A DNA stretch of 64,000 bases from WLMZ01 sp038227995 (GTDB taxonomy: Bacteria; Actinomycetota; Acidimicrobiia; Acidimicrobiales; Ilumatobacteraceae): positions 186,001-250,000 of the forward strand of contig JBBRPP010000001.1 of the NCBI GenBank assembly GCA_038227995.1. Direction: 5' to 3'. The notes beneath the pieces are model-generated. The model saw only the letters and a program-made list of their open reading frames with translations, had not been told where the DNA came from and did no database searches. This document shows, piece after piece, positions 25,386 to 34,521 of this stretch (the stretch's first letter is position 1; every line of letters begins with the position of its first letter). A program made the position numbers and the translations under genes.

Positions 25386-26858
25386 ATGAGCAACCACTCC
25401 GAACCGAGCGACATCACCGCGACATTGATGAAGCCGCTGCTCCCACACGTCATCGTGTTGTTCGGGGCGACTGGCGATCTCTCCCGACGCAAGCTCCTTC
25501 CGGGCATGCTGCACCTGTATCAAGCCGGCTTGTTGCCCGATTGTCGTATCGTCGGCACGTCGTTGGACGACCTCGACGACGACGGCTTCCGCACCTTTGC
25601 CCGTGCCGCGATCGACCAGTTCTCCAATCGCCCCCTGAACGAAGACCAGTGGCGCGCCTTCGCCAAGACGCTGCGCTACGTCGGCCAGAACGCGGGGGCG
25701 GCCGGTCTGGCCGACACCGTCGCGGTGGCCGAGGCCGAACTGGGCGGAGAGCCTCGTCGCCTGCACTACCTCAGCGTGCCGCCCAGCGCGGCGCGGATCG
25801 TCGTCCGAACGCTCAGTGAGGCCGGGCTGGTCGATCGCGCCCGGATCATCATGGAGAAGCCGTTCGGCACCAACCTGGCGACGGCCCGCGTGCTCAACGC
25901 TGCTTTGCACGAGACGTTCGCCGAGGAGCAGATCTACCGCATCGATCACTTCCTCGGCAAGGAAGCCGCGCAGAACATCCTCGCCTTCCGGTTCGCCAAC
26001 GGCTTGTTCGAGCCGATCTGGAACCGCGATCACATCGACCATGTCCAGATCGACGTGCCCGAGACACTCGCGCTCGATCAGCGCGTCGGCTTCTACGAAG
26101 CGACGGGTGCCTACCGGGACATGGTCGTGACCCACCTCTTCCAAGTGCTCGCGTTCATGGCGATGGAGCCGCCGACCGCGCTCGAGCCGAAGGCGATCAG
26201 CGAGGAGAAGAACAAGGTCTTCCGCTCGATGCGGCCGATCGAGCCGAGCCAGGTCGTGCGCGGTCAGTACCTCGGTTATCGCAACGAGCAGGGAGTCGCC
26301 TCCGAGTCGGAGACCGAGACGTTCATCGCGTTGAAATGCGAGATCGACAACTGGCGGTGGGCCGGCGTGCCGTTCTTCCTGCGCACGGGCAAGCGCATGG
26401 CGGAAGGCGCGCGCATCATCTCGATTGCCTTCCGTGAGCCACCGAAGAGCATGTTTCCCGCGGGGTCGGGTGTGGGCGCGCACGGTCCCGATCACCTCAC
26501 GTTCGACCTCGCCGACTCGTCGAAGCTGTCGCTCTCGTTCTACGGCAAACGCCCTGGACCTGGCATGAAGCTCGACAAGCTCAGCCTGCAGTTCGCGCTG
26601 CACGAGACGGGTCGCGAATCCGACGTTCTCGAGGCGTACGAGCGCTTGATCCACGACGCGATGAGTGGTGATCACACGCTGTTCACAACCGCAGAGGGCA
26701 TCGAGCGGCTGTGGGATCTGTCGACGCCGCTGCTCGACAATCCGCCACCCGTGCGGGCGTACAGCCCAGGATCGTGGGGACCCAATGCGATCCATCAACT
26801 GATCGCCCCGCACGCCTGGCGCCTTCCGTTCGAGCGGGCCTGGAGAAGCAAGGTGTGA
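25386..26858 (+). CDS. zwf: Glucose-6-phosphate 1-dehydrogenase
   Basis: 490 residues, the normal family length. The dinucleotide motif is FGATGDLSRRK, the active-site block is R185-IDHFLGKE, and IRIFEP-like and KRPGPGMKL segments follow. It oxidises glucose-6-phosphate to 6-phosphogluconolactone with NADP or a related cofactor, opening the oxidative pentose-phosphate pathway in the cytoplasm. It stands alone here, without tal, gnd or opcA next to it, which is unusual for actinobacteria, where zwf is often in a pentose-phosphate cluster. Confidence 0.93.
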   Translation: MSNHSEPSDITATLMKPLLPHVIVLFGATGDLSRRKLLPGMLHLYQAGLLPDCRIVGTSLDDLDDDGFRTFARAAIDQFSNRPLNEDQWRAFAKTLRYVGQNAGAAGLADTVAVAEAELGGEPRRLHYLSVPPSAARIVVRTLSEAGLVDRARIIMEKPFGTNLATARVLNAALHETFAEEQIYRIDHFLGKEAAQNILAFRFANGLFEPIWNRDHIDHVQIDVPETLALDQRVGFYEATGAYRDMVVTHLFQVLAFMAMEPPTALEPKAISEEKNKVFRSMRPIEPSQVVRGQYLGYRNEQGVASESETETFIALKCEIDNWRWAGVPFFLRTGKRMAEGARIISIAFREPPKSMFPAGSGVGAHGPDHLTFDLADSSKLSLSFYGKRPGPGMKLDKLSLQFALHETGRESDVLEAYERLIHDAMSGDHTLFTTAEGIERLWDLSTPLLDNPPPVRAYSPGSWGPNAIHQLIAPHAWRLPFERAWRSKV

Positions 26859-27024
26859 CGACCGGGGGAGCGGCGGCAATCAGCGCCGAATCTCGACTTC
26901 CCTGATCAAGTAATAAGAATCAGACTTCCTGTGAAATGACTCAAGAGTTGAAGAAGAGTTGACGATCCTTGATCTGCGTCAGACGCGGCGCAACTGGCGG
27001 AACCAGGGATCGGCAGGAGCGGAC

Positions 27025-28206
27025 ATGTATTCGAACAACGAGCGTGGGTCATGGCCTCGTCGATCCGTACGTGCAGCAGTGGCCGGGATTGCGGTCTGTT
27101 GCGTGATCGCAAGCGGCGTCGGTGCGACGAGCGCGGCGAGGAGCGGCCGAACACAATCGGCGAGCGATGCCCAGCCGGCGACCGTCCTGCTCCCGATCTC
27201 ACCGGTACGAATCCTCGACACTCGTCCCGCGCCACTCGGCCCGATCGGACTGCCGGCGCCCAAGCCACTGGGAACCGGAGAGCAGATGACCTTGAAGGTC
27301 GCTGGGGATGGCTTACCGGTGCCCGCCGGCGCGATTGCCGCGATGCTCAACATCACCCTCGACCAGGACGCGACCCTGCAGAGTTACCTCACGGTGTGGC
27401 CGACCGGTGAAGCCCGACCGCTGACATCGGCCAACAACGCACTGCCAGGCATGGTTGCCGCGAACTCGATGATCGCCAAGCTCGGCACCGACGGCAGCGT
27501 CAACATCTTCAACCAGGTCGGTTCGGTCAATATCGTTGTCGACGTTGTCGGTTACACGATGTCCTTGGCCTGGGCGATGTCCACGATGAACCTTCCGACC
27601 GGTCCTGCAGGACCGGCCGGACCCGCTGGGCCGCAGGGCATCCAAGGCCTCACCGGATCGACCGGGGCGCAGGGCATCCAGGGCGTGATCGGTCTCACCG
27701 GGTTGACGGGCTCGCAGGGTATTCAGGGTATTCAGGGGATCCAGGGCATTCAGGGGATCCAAGGCCTGGCGGGCACAGCGTTGAGTGGGCTGAGTGCATC
27801 CAACTCGGGCTCGCTGAGCATCGGCGTCGGCAACGCAGCCACCGTCGGGATCACGTTCGCCAACCCCATCGCGTTCGGGACGGGCATCGCGGTCCACCCC
27901 GGTGACGCCAGCAAGTTCGATCTCGCGACGACCGGGACGTACCGGGTGACGTTCCACGTCGGGCTGGGCGTCTCGCTGGGTTCCGGCACGCTGAAGCTGC
28001 TGCAGGACGGTGTCGCGGTCGGCCCGACTGCCGACGTCACCCTGTCGCTCGGCGTGGATGCGACCATCACAACACTCGTCAAGGTGACCTCGGCGCCGTC
28101 GGTGCTGCAGTTGGCGTTGACCAATGGGGGAGTACTCGGGCTCACGTTGTCCGTGGCGGTCGGCTCGTCGATGGAAATCGAACAGATCTCCACCGCCACG
28201 ACGTGA
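27025..28206 (+). CDS. Secreted collagen-like surface protein
   Basis: 393 residues. ATG 27025 follows an AGGAG site. A signal peptide (SVRAAVAGIAVCCVIASGVGATSAA) leads to a beta-rich actinobacterial surface domain with PVRILDTRPAP and VVDVVGY hallmarks. A collagen-like Gly-X-Y stretch (about residues 194-252) contains GPAGPAGPAG and five consecutive G-I-Q triplet pairs. The C-terminal 140-residue domain is a beta-sandwich of the C1q/BclA type expected to trimerise. It probably forms trimeric stalks on the cell surface. The upstream 166 bases are AT-rich for this genome, consistent with a promoter region. Confidence 0.83.
   Translation: MYSNNERGSWPRRSVRAAVAGIAVCCVIASGVGATSAARSGRTQSASDAQPATVLLPISPVRILDTRPAPLGPIGLPAPKPLGTGEQMTLKVAGDGLPVPAGAIAAMLNITLDQDATLQSYLTVWPTGEARPLTSANNALPGMVAANSMIAKLGTDGSVNIFNQVGSVNIVVDVVGYTMSLAWAMSTMNLPTGPAGPAGPAGPQGIQGLTGSTGAQGIQGVIGLTGLTGSQGIQGIQGIQGIQGIQGLAGTALSGLSASNSGSLSIGVGNAATVGITFANPIAFGTGIAVHPGDASKFDLATTGTYRVTFHVGLGVSLGSGTLKLLQDGVAVGPTADVTLSLGVDATITTLVKVTSAPSVLQLALTNGGVLGLTLSVAVGSSMEIEQISTATT
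27718..27762 (+). repeat. Nine-base tandem repeat coding Gly-Ile-Gln
   Basis: Five consecutive near-identical 9-base units (GGT ATT CAG and variants) encode GIQGIQ-type triplets within the collagen-like region. Such arrays vary in copy number between strains. Confidence 0.8.
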
Positions 28207-28227
28207 GCATCGGCGTTCCTCGTCGGG

Positions 28228-28686
28228 TCAGGACTCGACGAGGAACACCGGGTATCCCGGCGCGATCTCGGCCAGCTTCTCGACCGGGGCCTTGGCATCC
28301 ACGCCGTCGAAGAACACGCCGACTTCGGCCTTCCATCGGCGCAGGTACTCGCGAAGCAGTTCGGGCTTGTCCTGGTCGGCGAGCTCGACGGCGTGAAAGG
28401 TCTGCACCTTGCGCCCGACCCGAAGCTCACCGGAGCCGGCGCTGCGGAGGTTGCGAACCCACTGTGTCGCGCCGCGGGGCGCGACCAGGTACTGCTTGCC
28501 CTCGAAGTTCAGCAGGTTGACGGGAACCGACCGCCATTCGCCGGAGGTACGTCCCTTGACCCGCAGTTCGCGTGAGCCCATGACGCTGAAGCCCATGCGG
28601 GTCAGCCGTCGAACGAGGCGGTTGAACACGTTTCGCGTGAACCAGCCGGGTTCGAGGTAGCGGTGGTCGGGAGCTGTCGTCATCAT
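28228..28686 (-). CDS. Deazaflavin (F420)-dependent nitroreductase-family protein
   Basis: 152 residues of the DUF385/Ddn family. Landmarks are RRLTRMGFSVMGSRELRVKGRTSG and EGKQYLVAPRGATQWVRNLRSAG, which form the F420-binding split barrel. ATG 28686 has AAGGA ten bases upstream. The enzyme probably reduces quinones or nitro-compounds using F420H2. It is divergently transcribed from a TetR regulator, and the region between carries palindromes, so it is the probable target of that repressor. Confidence 0.85.
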   Translation of the reverse strand: MMTTAPDHRYLEPGWFTRNVFNRLVRRLTRMGFSVMGSRELRVKGRTSGEWRSVPVNLLNFEGKQYLVAPRGATQWVRNLRSAGSGELRVGRKVQTFHAVELADQDKPELLREYLRRWKAEVGVFFDGVDAKAPVEKLAEIAPGYPVFLVES

Positions 28687-28708
28687 GATCGTTCCTTTTC
28701 GTCGAAGG

Positions 28709-28774
28709 GAGAGCACTGCTCTCGTTGGAGATCATCATGCACGTCTTCGTTCGAGATGTCAAGAGCAGTGCTCT
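28709..28774. promoter_or_regulatory. Paired palindromic operator for the TetR regulator
   Basis: A 15-bp perfect palindrome at 28709-28723 (GAGAGCA, central C, TGCTCTC) and a 13-bp one at 28762-28774 (AGAGCA, central G, TGCTCT) share the same half-site. A third half-site (TGCTCTC, about 28787-28793) lies nearer the tetR start. The layout fits repression of both divergent genes. Confidence 0.75.
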
Positions 28775-28817
28775 CGAAGATTGACAATGCTCTCGAAATG
28801 GTGCGAGAGTGTTCGGC

Positions 28818-29525
28818 ATGGAAACCGAGAGGCCGCGAACGGCCCGAGAACGTGTACGGGTCGAGCTGACCAACGAGATCATGGACGTCGCCCGCCGGCA
28901 CCTCGCGCTCGAGGGTTCGGCCGCGTTGTCGTTGCGGGCTGTTGCTCGCGATGTCGGCATGGTCTCGTCGGCGATCTACCGATATTTCCCGAGTCGGGAC
29001 GATCTGCTGACAGCACTCATCATCGACGCGTCCACCTCGATCGGGGCAGCGGCTTCTGCCGCAGAAGCGTCGGTTCGGCGCAGTGACTTTTCAGGACGCT
29101 GGCTGGCCACCTGTCGGGCCGCTCGGTCGTGGGCGTTGGAACAGCCGCAGCAGTACGCGCTGATCTTCGGCAGTCCGGTGCCGGGGTATCAGGCGCCACG
29201 AGACACCGTGGACCCGGCGGCAGTCATTCCCGTCCTGTTGATCACGATCATCGACGAAGCTCAGGCTGCGGGACTGACCGCGCCGCCGTCGAACCGGACG
29301 ATTCCGAGACCGGTGCGCAGCGATCTTCGCGGGCTGCGCGAGGCGGCCGGCGTTCCGTCGTTGGACGATCACGTCCTTGCCAGGGCGGTGATGGCATGGA
29401 CACAGCTGATCGGATCGATCAGCTTCGAGCTGTTCGGCCACCTGCACAACGTGATCTTCGACGACGCGGCGTACTTCGACTTCCAGATGCGCGGCATCGC
29501 ACTCGATCTCGGGCTCGCGTCGTGA
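28818..29525 (+). CDS. TetR-family transcriptional regulator
   Basis: About 235 residues from ATG 28818, which has GAGAG at good spacing; GTG 28809 is the alternative. The N-terminal helix-turn-helix is LSLRAVARDVGMVSSAIYRYFPSRDDLLTALI, a textbook TetR signature. The C-terminal ligand domain belongs to the WHG group (WALEQPQQYALIFGSPVPGY). It probably represses itself and the divergent F420-dependent enzyme through the palindromes between them. The inducer is unknown. Confidence 0.9.
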   Translation: METERPRTARERVRVELTNEIMDVARRHLALEGSAALSLRAVARDVGMVSSAIYRYFPSRDDLLTALIIDASTSIGAAASAAEASVRRSDFSGRWLATCRAARSWALEQPQQYALIFGSPVPGYQAPRDTVDPAAVIPVLLITIIDEAQAAGLTAPPSNRTIPRPVRSDLRGLREAAGVPSLDDHVLARAVMAWTQLIGSISFELFGHLHNVIFDDAAYFDFQMRGIALDLGLAS

Positions 29526-29546
29526 CCGAGGTCGCGGAGACGGCCA

Positions 29547-30737
29547 CTACTCGAACTTGAACAGCTTCCTGGCGTTGTCGCCGACGAACGCTCGCCGATC
29601 GCGCTCGGGGAAGAGCGAGACGAGCTCGTTCAGATCGTGGACGTACTCGGCAGTGTGGTCGGCGTGGGGAAAGTCCGATGCCCACATGAACCGGTCGACG
29701 CCGAAGCGCTCGGCCAGCGCCGGGATCATCCGTTCGTCCGGGTCGCAGCTGATCCAGATCTGTTCGCGGAAGTAGTCGCTCGGCTTGTGCTTCAGCGGTA
29801 CGTGCTCGCCGATGAACGTGTGGCCATAGACCGCATCGATGCGGTCCAGCCAGTAACCGATCCACCCTCCGCCTGATTCGAGGACGAGCACCTTGAGCTT
29901 CGGAAACGCATCGAACACGCCGTAGTCGAAGAGCGTGGTGAACTGGTGACGCACGCCGTCAGACGCCTGCACCGACGCAAGCAGCCGCAACTGTTTGACA
30001 TTTTCCCACGAGCCCATGCGCGTGCCCTTGGTCCATTGCGGTTCGAATGTCGGGTGGATCGCCAACGGAACGTCGAGGTCCTGAGCGGCGGCGAACACCG
30101 GGTTGTTCGCTGGGTGACCGAGTGGCCGGCCGTCGTGGGTGAACGGCGCGACATAGCCGCCACGTGCGCCGCTGGCGACGGCGCGTTCGAGTTCGGCTGC
30201 CGCAGCGACCGGATCACTGAGCGACAGATGCGCAGTCGGGATCAGCCGTGGCTCGTCCGCGCAGAACTCGCAGATCCAGCGGTTGTACGCAGTCGTGTAG
30301 GCCTGGGCCAACGCCGGATCTTCGACCTCGGCCTCCCACAGCAATCCGACCGTGGTGTACAGAATCGCAGCATCGATGTGTTCGGCATCGAGGACTTCGA
30401 TTCGTTCCTGCGGATGCATCGATCCGAAAGGTGCCTCACGGCGATACGTGCGCTCGGTGTCTCGTTGCATCGCACCGAGGTCGGGCGCGCCCATCGCCCC
30501 GAGCGTGGACGGAAAACCACGACGGCTCATCAGCGACCGCTTGCCCCCGATCTCGAGTTCCTCGAGTCCGTGCTCGTCGATCACGATGCGCAGCGCACGA
30601 TCGCGGAACTTGGGGTCGATGTACGACTCCCACAGATCCGGCGGCTCGAGGATGTGGCCGTCGGCATCGACGGCGCCGTCGGCGGTCACACGATGCGTGT
30701 CGTGGATCGGCTTGGATGACGCAACAGTAACAGTCAT
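29547..30737 (-). CDS. Amidohydrolase-family metal enzyme (amidohydrolase_2)
   Basis: 396 residues. The metal-binding D-A-D-G-H motif lies near residue 25, a second His in LAIHPTFEP, and the C-terminal ASDFPHAD contains the catalytic Asp. This group includes decarboxylases and hydrolases of cyclic intermediates (ACMSD-like, TIM-barrel). AAGGGG precedes ATG 30737. It is adjacent to but convergent with the tetR gene. The physiological substrate is unknown; related proteins in actinobacteria accompany aromatic or steroid degradation. Confidence 0.85.
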   Translation of the reverse strand: MTVTVASSKPIHDTHRVTADGAVDADGHILEPPDLWESYIDPKFRDRALRIVIDEHGLEELEIGGKRSLMSRRGFPSTLGAMGAPDLGAMQRDTERTYRREAPFGSMHPQERIEVLDAEHIDAAILYTTVGLLWEAEVEDPALAQAYTTAYNRWICEFCADEPRLIPTAHLSLSDPVAAAAELERAVASGARGGYVAPFTHDGRPLGHPANNPVFAAAQDLDVPLAIHPTFEPQWTKGTRMGSWENVKQLRLLASVQASDGVRHQFTTLFDYGVFDAFPKLKVLVLESGGGWIGYWLDRIDAVYGHTFIGEHVPLKHKPSDYFREQIWISCDPDERMIPALAERFGVDRFMWASDFPHADHTAEYVHDLNELVSLFPERDRRAFVGDNARKLFKFE

Positions 30738-30822
30738 GGGAGCCCCTTCTCTCGTCGCGGACGATATGGCGCGACGGGCCGCGTGTCGCCATCGGACCGG
30801 CCCGGCTTCCTACACTCGTGCG

Positions 30823-31434
30823 ATGAGCGCAGCGCGGGGTCGTCCGGAAACGGTCACGGCTCGGTTCACGAACGCACAGCTGGCGACATTCAACGGGGCC
30901 TTGGTCGACGACCTGATCGGACCGGACCTGCGGTTGCTGTTTGTCGGAATCAATCCCGGCTTGTGGACAGCGGCGGTCAATGCTCACTTCGCTCGTCGTG
31001 GGAATCGCTTCTGGCCGGCCCTTCATCAGGGCGGCATCCTTCCCCGGGTCGTCGACGCCAGCTCGGGTATGACCGACACTGATCGGGCGATGGTGCTCGA
31101 TGCCGGCATCGGCATCACCAACCTCGTGCCGCTCGCATCGGCCAAGGCTTCAGCACTGACCCGAACCCAACTTCGCGACGGTGGTGCGCGCCTGGTCGAG
31201 TTGGTCCAACGTGTTCATCCCGCAGTCGTCGCGGTGTTGGGCTTGACGGCATTCCGTGCCGCGTTCGATCAGTCTGCAACGCAGGCGGGCCGGCAGGAGC
31301 GCGACCTCGCCGGCGCCGAATTGTGGGTGTTGCCCAACCCGAGCGGGCTCAACGCCCACGAGACGGCGGCGTCGCTGGCCGCTGCGTATCGCGAGGCGGC
31401 TGTTGCGGCCGGTGTCGTCGACGTGAAGCGATGA
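30823..31434 (+). CDS. mug: G/U mismatch-specific uracil-DNA glycosylase (MUG family)
   Basis: 203 residues. The catalytic motif G42-IN44-PG is the family-2 UDG/TDG signature, with Asn44 as catalytic residue. The second motif NPSGLNAH forms the intercalation loop. It excises uracil or related lesions from mispairs, starting base-excision repair. The start ATG 30823 gives the standard N terminus; the longer frame to 30352 overlaps the amidohydrolase gene and is spurious. Its TGA overlaps the ATG of the following CapA-like gene. Confidence 0.88.
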   Translation: MSAARGRPETVTARFTNAQLATFNGALVDDLIGPDLRLLFVGINPGLWTAAVNAHFARRGNRFWPALHQGGILPRVVDASSGMTDTDRAMVLDAGIGITNLVPLASAKASALTRTQLRDGGARLVELVQRVHPAVVAVLGLTAFRAAFDQSATQAGRQERDLAGAELWVLPNPSGLNAHETAASLAAAYREAAVAAGVVDVKR

Positions 31435-32612
31435 GGACACGTTGGGTTTCGTTGGTGGCCGCAGCGGGCACGGTCACCGTGATGTCGCTCCCAGCCACAT
31501 CGGTCGCCCACGCGAGCCGACACACCACCGGCGCCCCTGCTGTCGAGGTCCAGGATGTCGCTCTGCAACCCGCGGTGAGAATCCGGGGGTTGCGCTCGTT
31601 CACGGTTGCCGCAACGGGTGACATCATCTCCGAGAACGCGGTGCTCGATGCCGGATCACACGCGGCTGCCGGCACCGCCGCCCGGTACGACTTCGGTCCG
31701 TTGTTCGCGCCGACAGCTCCGATCCTGAGATCGGCGACACTCGCGATCTGCCACATGGAGACCCCGATCGGGCGGCCGGATCAACGACCCGGCAACTACG
31801 GACCGTCGCCGTTCGGGGGCAACCGGCTGCTCGAACCGTACGAGATGGCTGCTGCCGTTCGTGATGCCGGTTACGACCGATGCACCACCTCGTCGAATCA
31901 CAGCAACGATCTTGGCGTCGACGGCATCAACAGCACCCTCGACGCGCTGGACGAGGTCGGCGTCAGCCACGTCGGTACGGCGCGCACTCCCGGCGAGGCG
32001 GTCGCACGGACATTCGACGTGAACGGCGTTCGAGTCGCTCACCTCGCCTACACCCGAGTGACGAACACCGACCCGGTTCCGGATCCGTGGCGACTGAACT
32101 TCGCGTCGAGTGTCGGTCAGGTCGTCAACGACATCGCTGCCGCACGCGCAGCAGGGGCGGAGGTGGTCATTCTGAGCATTCATCTCGGCAAAGAGCTGCT
32201 CCCGGCGCCGCTGCCCAACGATCGCAAATTCGTCGAGGACATCACGGCCGCGACTCACGTCGATCTCGTCATCGAGCACGGCCCGCACGTGATCCAACCG
32301 ATCGAACAGGTGAATGGCACGTGGGTGTTCTGGAGCGTGGGCAACTTCCTCGAAGGGATGGGTCGTCCAGGTCTGTCGCCGTATCCACCGCGGACGCTCG
32401 ACGGCCTGCTCGCGTGGGCTCAGTTCACCGAGGTGCAGCCCGGGGTCTTCACCGTGACGCCATCGAGTGTGCTGGTCTGTGACGAGGAATTCGGCCGAGT
32501 CGTGTACCCGGCGCTGACAACACTGGCCGACCCCACGATCACCACGGACCTCCGTCAGCAGCTCGAGGCCTGCGTCGCCCGCAGCACACCGATCGTGCCG
32601 TCGATCTCGTGA
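31431..32612 (+). CDS. CapA-family (poly-gamma-glutamate synthesis-like) exported protein
   Basis: 393 residues. The signal peptide is MRTRWVSLVAAAGTVTVMSLPATSVAHA. The metallophosphoesterase-like CapA domain shows FTVAATGDI, ICHMETPI (metal ligands), TTSSNHSNDLG, IVILSIHLGKE-like and VIEHGPHVIQPIE blocks. CapA proteins take part in capsule (poly-glutamate) production or act as exported esterases. In some copies the strictly conserved NHHILD-like site is read here as SSNHSND. It overlaps mug by four bases (ATGA), an odd pairing of DNA repair with envelope function. Confidence 0.83.
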   Translation: MRTRWVSLVAAAGTVTVMSLPATSVAHASRHTTGAPAVEVQDVALQPAVRIRGLRSFTVAATGDIISENAVLDAGSHAAAGTAARYDFGPLFAPTAPILRSATLAICHMETPIGRPDQRPGNYGPSPFGGNRLLEPYEMAAAVRDAGYDRCTTSSNHSNDLGVDGINSTLDALDEVGVSHVGTARTPGEAVARTFDVNGVRVAHLAYTRVTNTDPVPDPWRLNFASSVGQVVNDIAAARAAGAEVVILSIHLGKELLPAPLPNDRKFVEDITAATHVDLVIEHGPHVIQPIEQVNGTWVFWSVGNFLEGMGRPGLSPYPPRTLDGLLAWAQFTEVQPGVFTVTPSSVLVCDEEFGRVVYPALTTLADPTITTDLRQQLEACVARSTPIVPSIS

Positions 32613-32769
32613 AGTCGTCAAGATCGTCAAGATCGTCGCAAATCGTCGACGGAGCGCGGCATGCGCTTCAAGAAAGCAGGAAACTTCTTTCAGGAGACGG
32701 GATCTGGGTGCAAGATGACCTGCAGGCGAGTACCGGCGGTTCGGTGGATGTCGAGAGGGGTGTCGGGCG
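32613..32769. other. Intergenic region before the membrane sigma factor gene
   Basis: Two direct TCGTCAAGA units lie at its left end. A GGAAAC element at 32679-32684, about 90 bases upstream of the start, resembles the -35 box of ECF promoters. No clear -10 partner was identified, so autoregulation is only a suggestion. Confidence 0.3.
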
Positions 32770-34431
32770 GTGAGGACAGCGATACGTGGTGCGTCGGCGA
32801 TGACGGAGTTGTCCGACGACGAACTGGTCGATCTCGTTCGTTCGTGCGCCGACGAGTCCGACGCGTACGCCGAACTGTGGCAGCGTCACGAGCGCGCTGC
32901 CCGAGGCGTCGCGCGGTACCTCCTTCGTTCGCGGCAGGATGCCGACGATGTCGTCAACGACTCGTTCGCCTCCGTGTTGTCCGCGATTCGGCATGGTTCT
33001 GGCCCCCGGAACAACTTCCGCCAGTACCTGATGGCATGCGTTCGCAACGGCTGCAAGTCGCGGCCGGGCAAGGGCCGAACCGTCGCGACGGATCCCGCTG
33101 ACCTGGACGTGCAGAACGTCGTCTTCGAGGATCCCGACCGCTTTTCCGAGGGTGGTTTGATCGCCAATGCGTTTGCGTCGCTGTCTGCCGATTGGCAGCA
33201 AGCACTGTGGATGACAGCTGTCGAGGACCGTCCGAACGACGAGGTCGCGTCGCTGCTGGGGCGACGGCCGGGAGCGATCGCCGCTCTGGCTCACCGAGCC
33301 CGCGAGGGCTTCGCTGAGGCATATCTCGCCCAGCATCAGGCCCGGACGACCAGCCCTGACTGTGCGCGGATCTCGGGCAAGTTGGCCCAGTACGTTCGAG
33401 GTCATTCCGGCGACCTCGACCGGATCAGGGTCGAGCAGCACATCGGAGATTGCGTGGCCTGCAAACGTGCGGTCGACGAGATGCGCGACGTGAACTCGTC
33501 GCTTCGTTCGCTCGCCCAGCTCGGACCGTCCATCGGTGGTGGCATCGTGGCCGGAACAGCGATCACGTTCGGCACGGCGGCGACCGTCGGTACGGTGGCT
33601 TCGGTCGGCGGATGGTCGGTTGGCGTGCTGAGCGGCGCACTCGTCGCCAAGCTGGTAGTCCTCGGCGCACTGCTGGTTCCAGCCGCAGTGCTGGCCTCCG
33701 GTGATTCGCCTCCATCCAGCGCGTCGCACGGCGCGAGCACTCCGGCGACGACGACCACTGCGTCGAAGTCCGGCTCGGTCGGCGGTGTCGCCGCTGGAAG
33801 CGATGCGACTTCGGGCGAGTCGGACAGGACCAGCGGTGCTGGTCTGACCGGCGCGACAGCGGCGCCGCATGACGAGCCGCCATCGAATGCGTCTGCGAAC
33901 AGCGCGGGTGGCCTGTCCCCGTGGTCGCCAAGTGCAACCGCGGGCCCCATCGGTGGCGCGTCCATCGGCGCCTTGGTCGAGGCGGGACCATCGTCGACGA
34001 TCACCCCGCCCTCTGCCGCCGTTCAGGCCGGGATCAACGGCGTTGGCGCCGTGACGGTTGCGGCCGGCTCGAGCGGAATCGGTGTGTCCGTGAATGCGAC
34101 CGTGCCGGTCGTGGGGCTCTCCGTGTCAGGGGCGGTTTCGTTGCCGGCTGTTTCGCTGCCGGGTGTTTCGCTGCCTGCGGTGTCCCTGCCGTCCGTCACG
34201 ATTCCCTCCATCTCGCTACCGCTCGTCACGACGCCGGTGGTGTCGCTTCCCCCGGTCACGATTCCGTCGGTGACGCTGCCGTCCGTGACGTTGCCCGCTG
34301 TCAGTCTTCCGCCGGTCACGTTGCCGACCCCCCCGCTGCCGTCGGTGACACTTCCGGCGACGGTTCCTTCGGTGACGTTGCCCATCGTCACCATCCCGAC
34401 GATCCCCATCCACATCGGGCTCGGCGGTTGA
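32770..34431 (+). CDS. ECF sigma factor fused to zinc-finger anti-sigma domain, membrane segment and extracellular pentapeptide repeats
   Basis: 553 residues. Residues about 15-90 are sigma region 2 (YAELWQRHERAARGVARYLLRSRQDADDVVNDSF). Residues about 140-185 are region 4 (LSADWQQALWMTAVEDRPNDEVASLLGRRPGAIAALAHRARE). A zinc-type anti-sigma motif follows: H224-x3-C228-x2-C231. One or more Gly-rich hydrophobic helices (about 257-312) and a Ser/Thr/Ala linker lead to about 90 residues of [VI]-[ST]-[LI]-P-x repeats (455-546). The layout implies a membrane-tethered sigma factor with its own sensor. GTG 32770 is supported by a GAGAGGGG site; ATG 32800 is the alternative. ECF groups with C-terminal membrane extensions are known in actinobacteria; the repeat tail is unusual. 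Confidence 0.82.
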   Translation: MRTAIRGASAMTELSDDELVDLVRSCADESDAYAELWQRHERAARGVARYLLRSRQDADDVVNDSFASVLSAIRHGSGPRNNFRQYLMACVRNGCKSRPGKGRTVATDPADLDVQNVVFEDPDRFSEGGLIANAFASLSADWQQALWMTAVEDRPNDEVASLLGRRPGAIAALAHRAREGFAEAYLAQHQARTTSPDCARISGKLAQYVRGHSGDLDRIRVEQHIGDCVACKRAVDEMRDVNSSLRSLAQLGPSIGGGIVAGTAITFGTAATVGTVASVGGWSVGVLSGALVAKLVVLGALLVPAAVLASGDSPPSSASHGASTPATTTTASKSGSVGGVAAGSDATSGESDRTSGAGLTGATAAPHDEPPSNASANSAGGLSPWSPSATAGPIGGASIGALVEAGPSSTITPPSAAVQAGINGVGAVTVAAGSSGIGVSVNATVPVVGLSVSGAVSLPAVSLPGVSLPAVSLPSVTIPSISLPLVTTPVVSLPPVTIPSVTLPSVTLPAVSLPPVTLPTPPLPSVTLPATVPSVTLPIVTIPTIPIHIGLGG

Positions 34432-34521
34432 CCAACGGCCGCGGCTGTGGTTTGACCTACGGGCTCATTGGGTATCAGTCAGGTGTGTCTCCGCCTGACA
34501 CGTTGACCGAAGGATGTTCTG

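Noticed and set aside
34130..34405. CRISPR-like or tandem DNA repeat in the sigma fusion gene
   Set aside because: The repetition is at the protein level (VSLP-type); DNA units vary in spacing and sequence and lack spacer structure.
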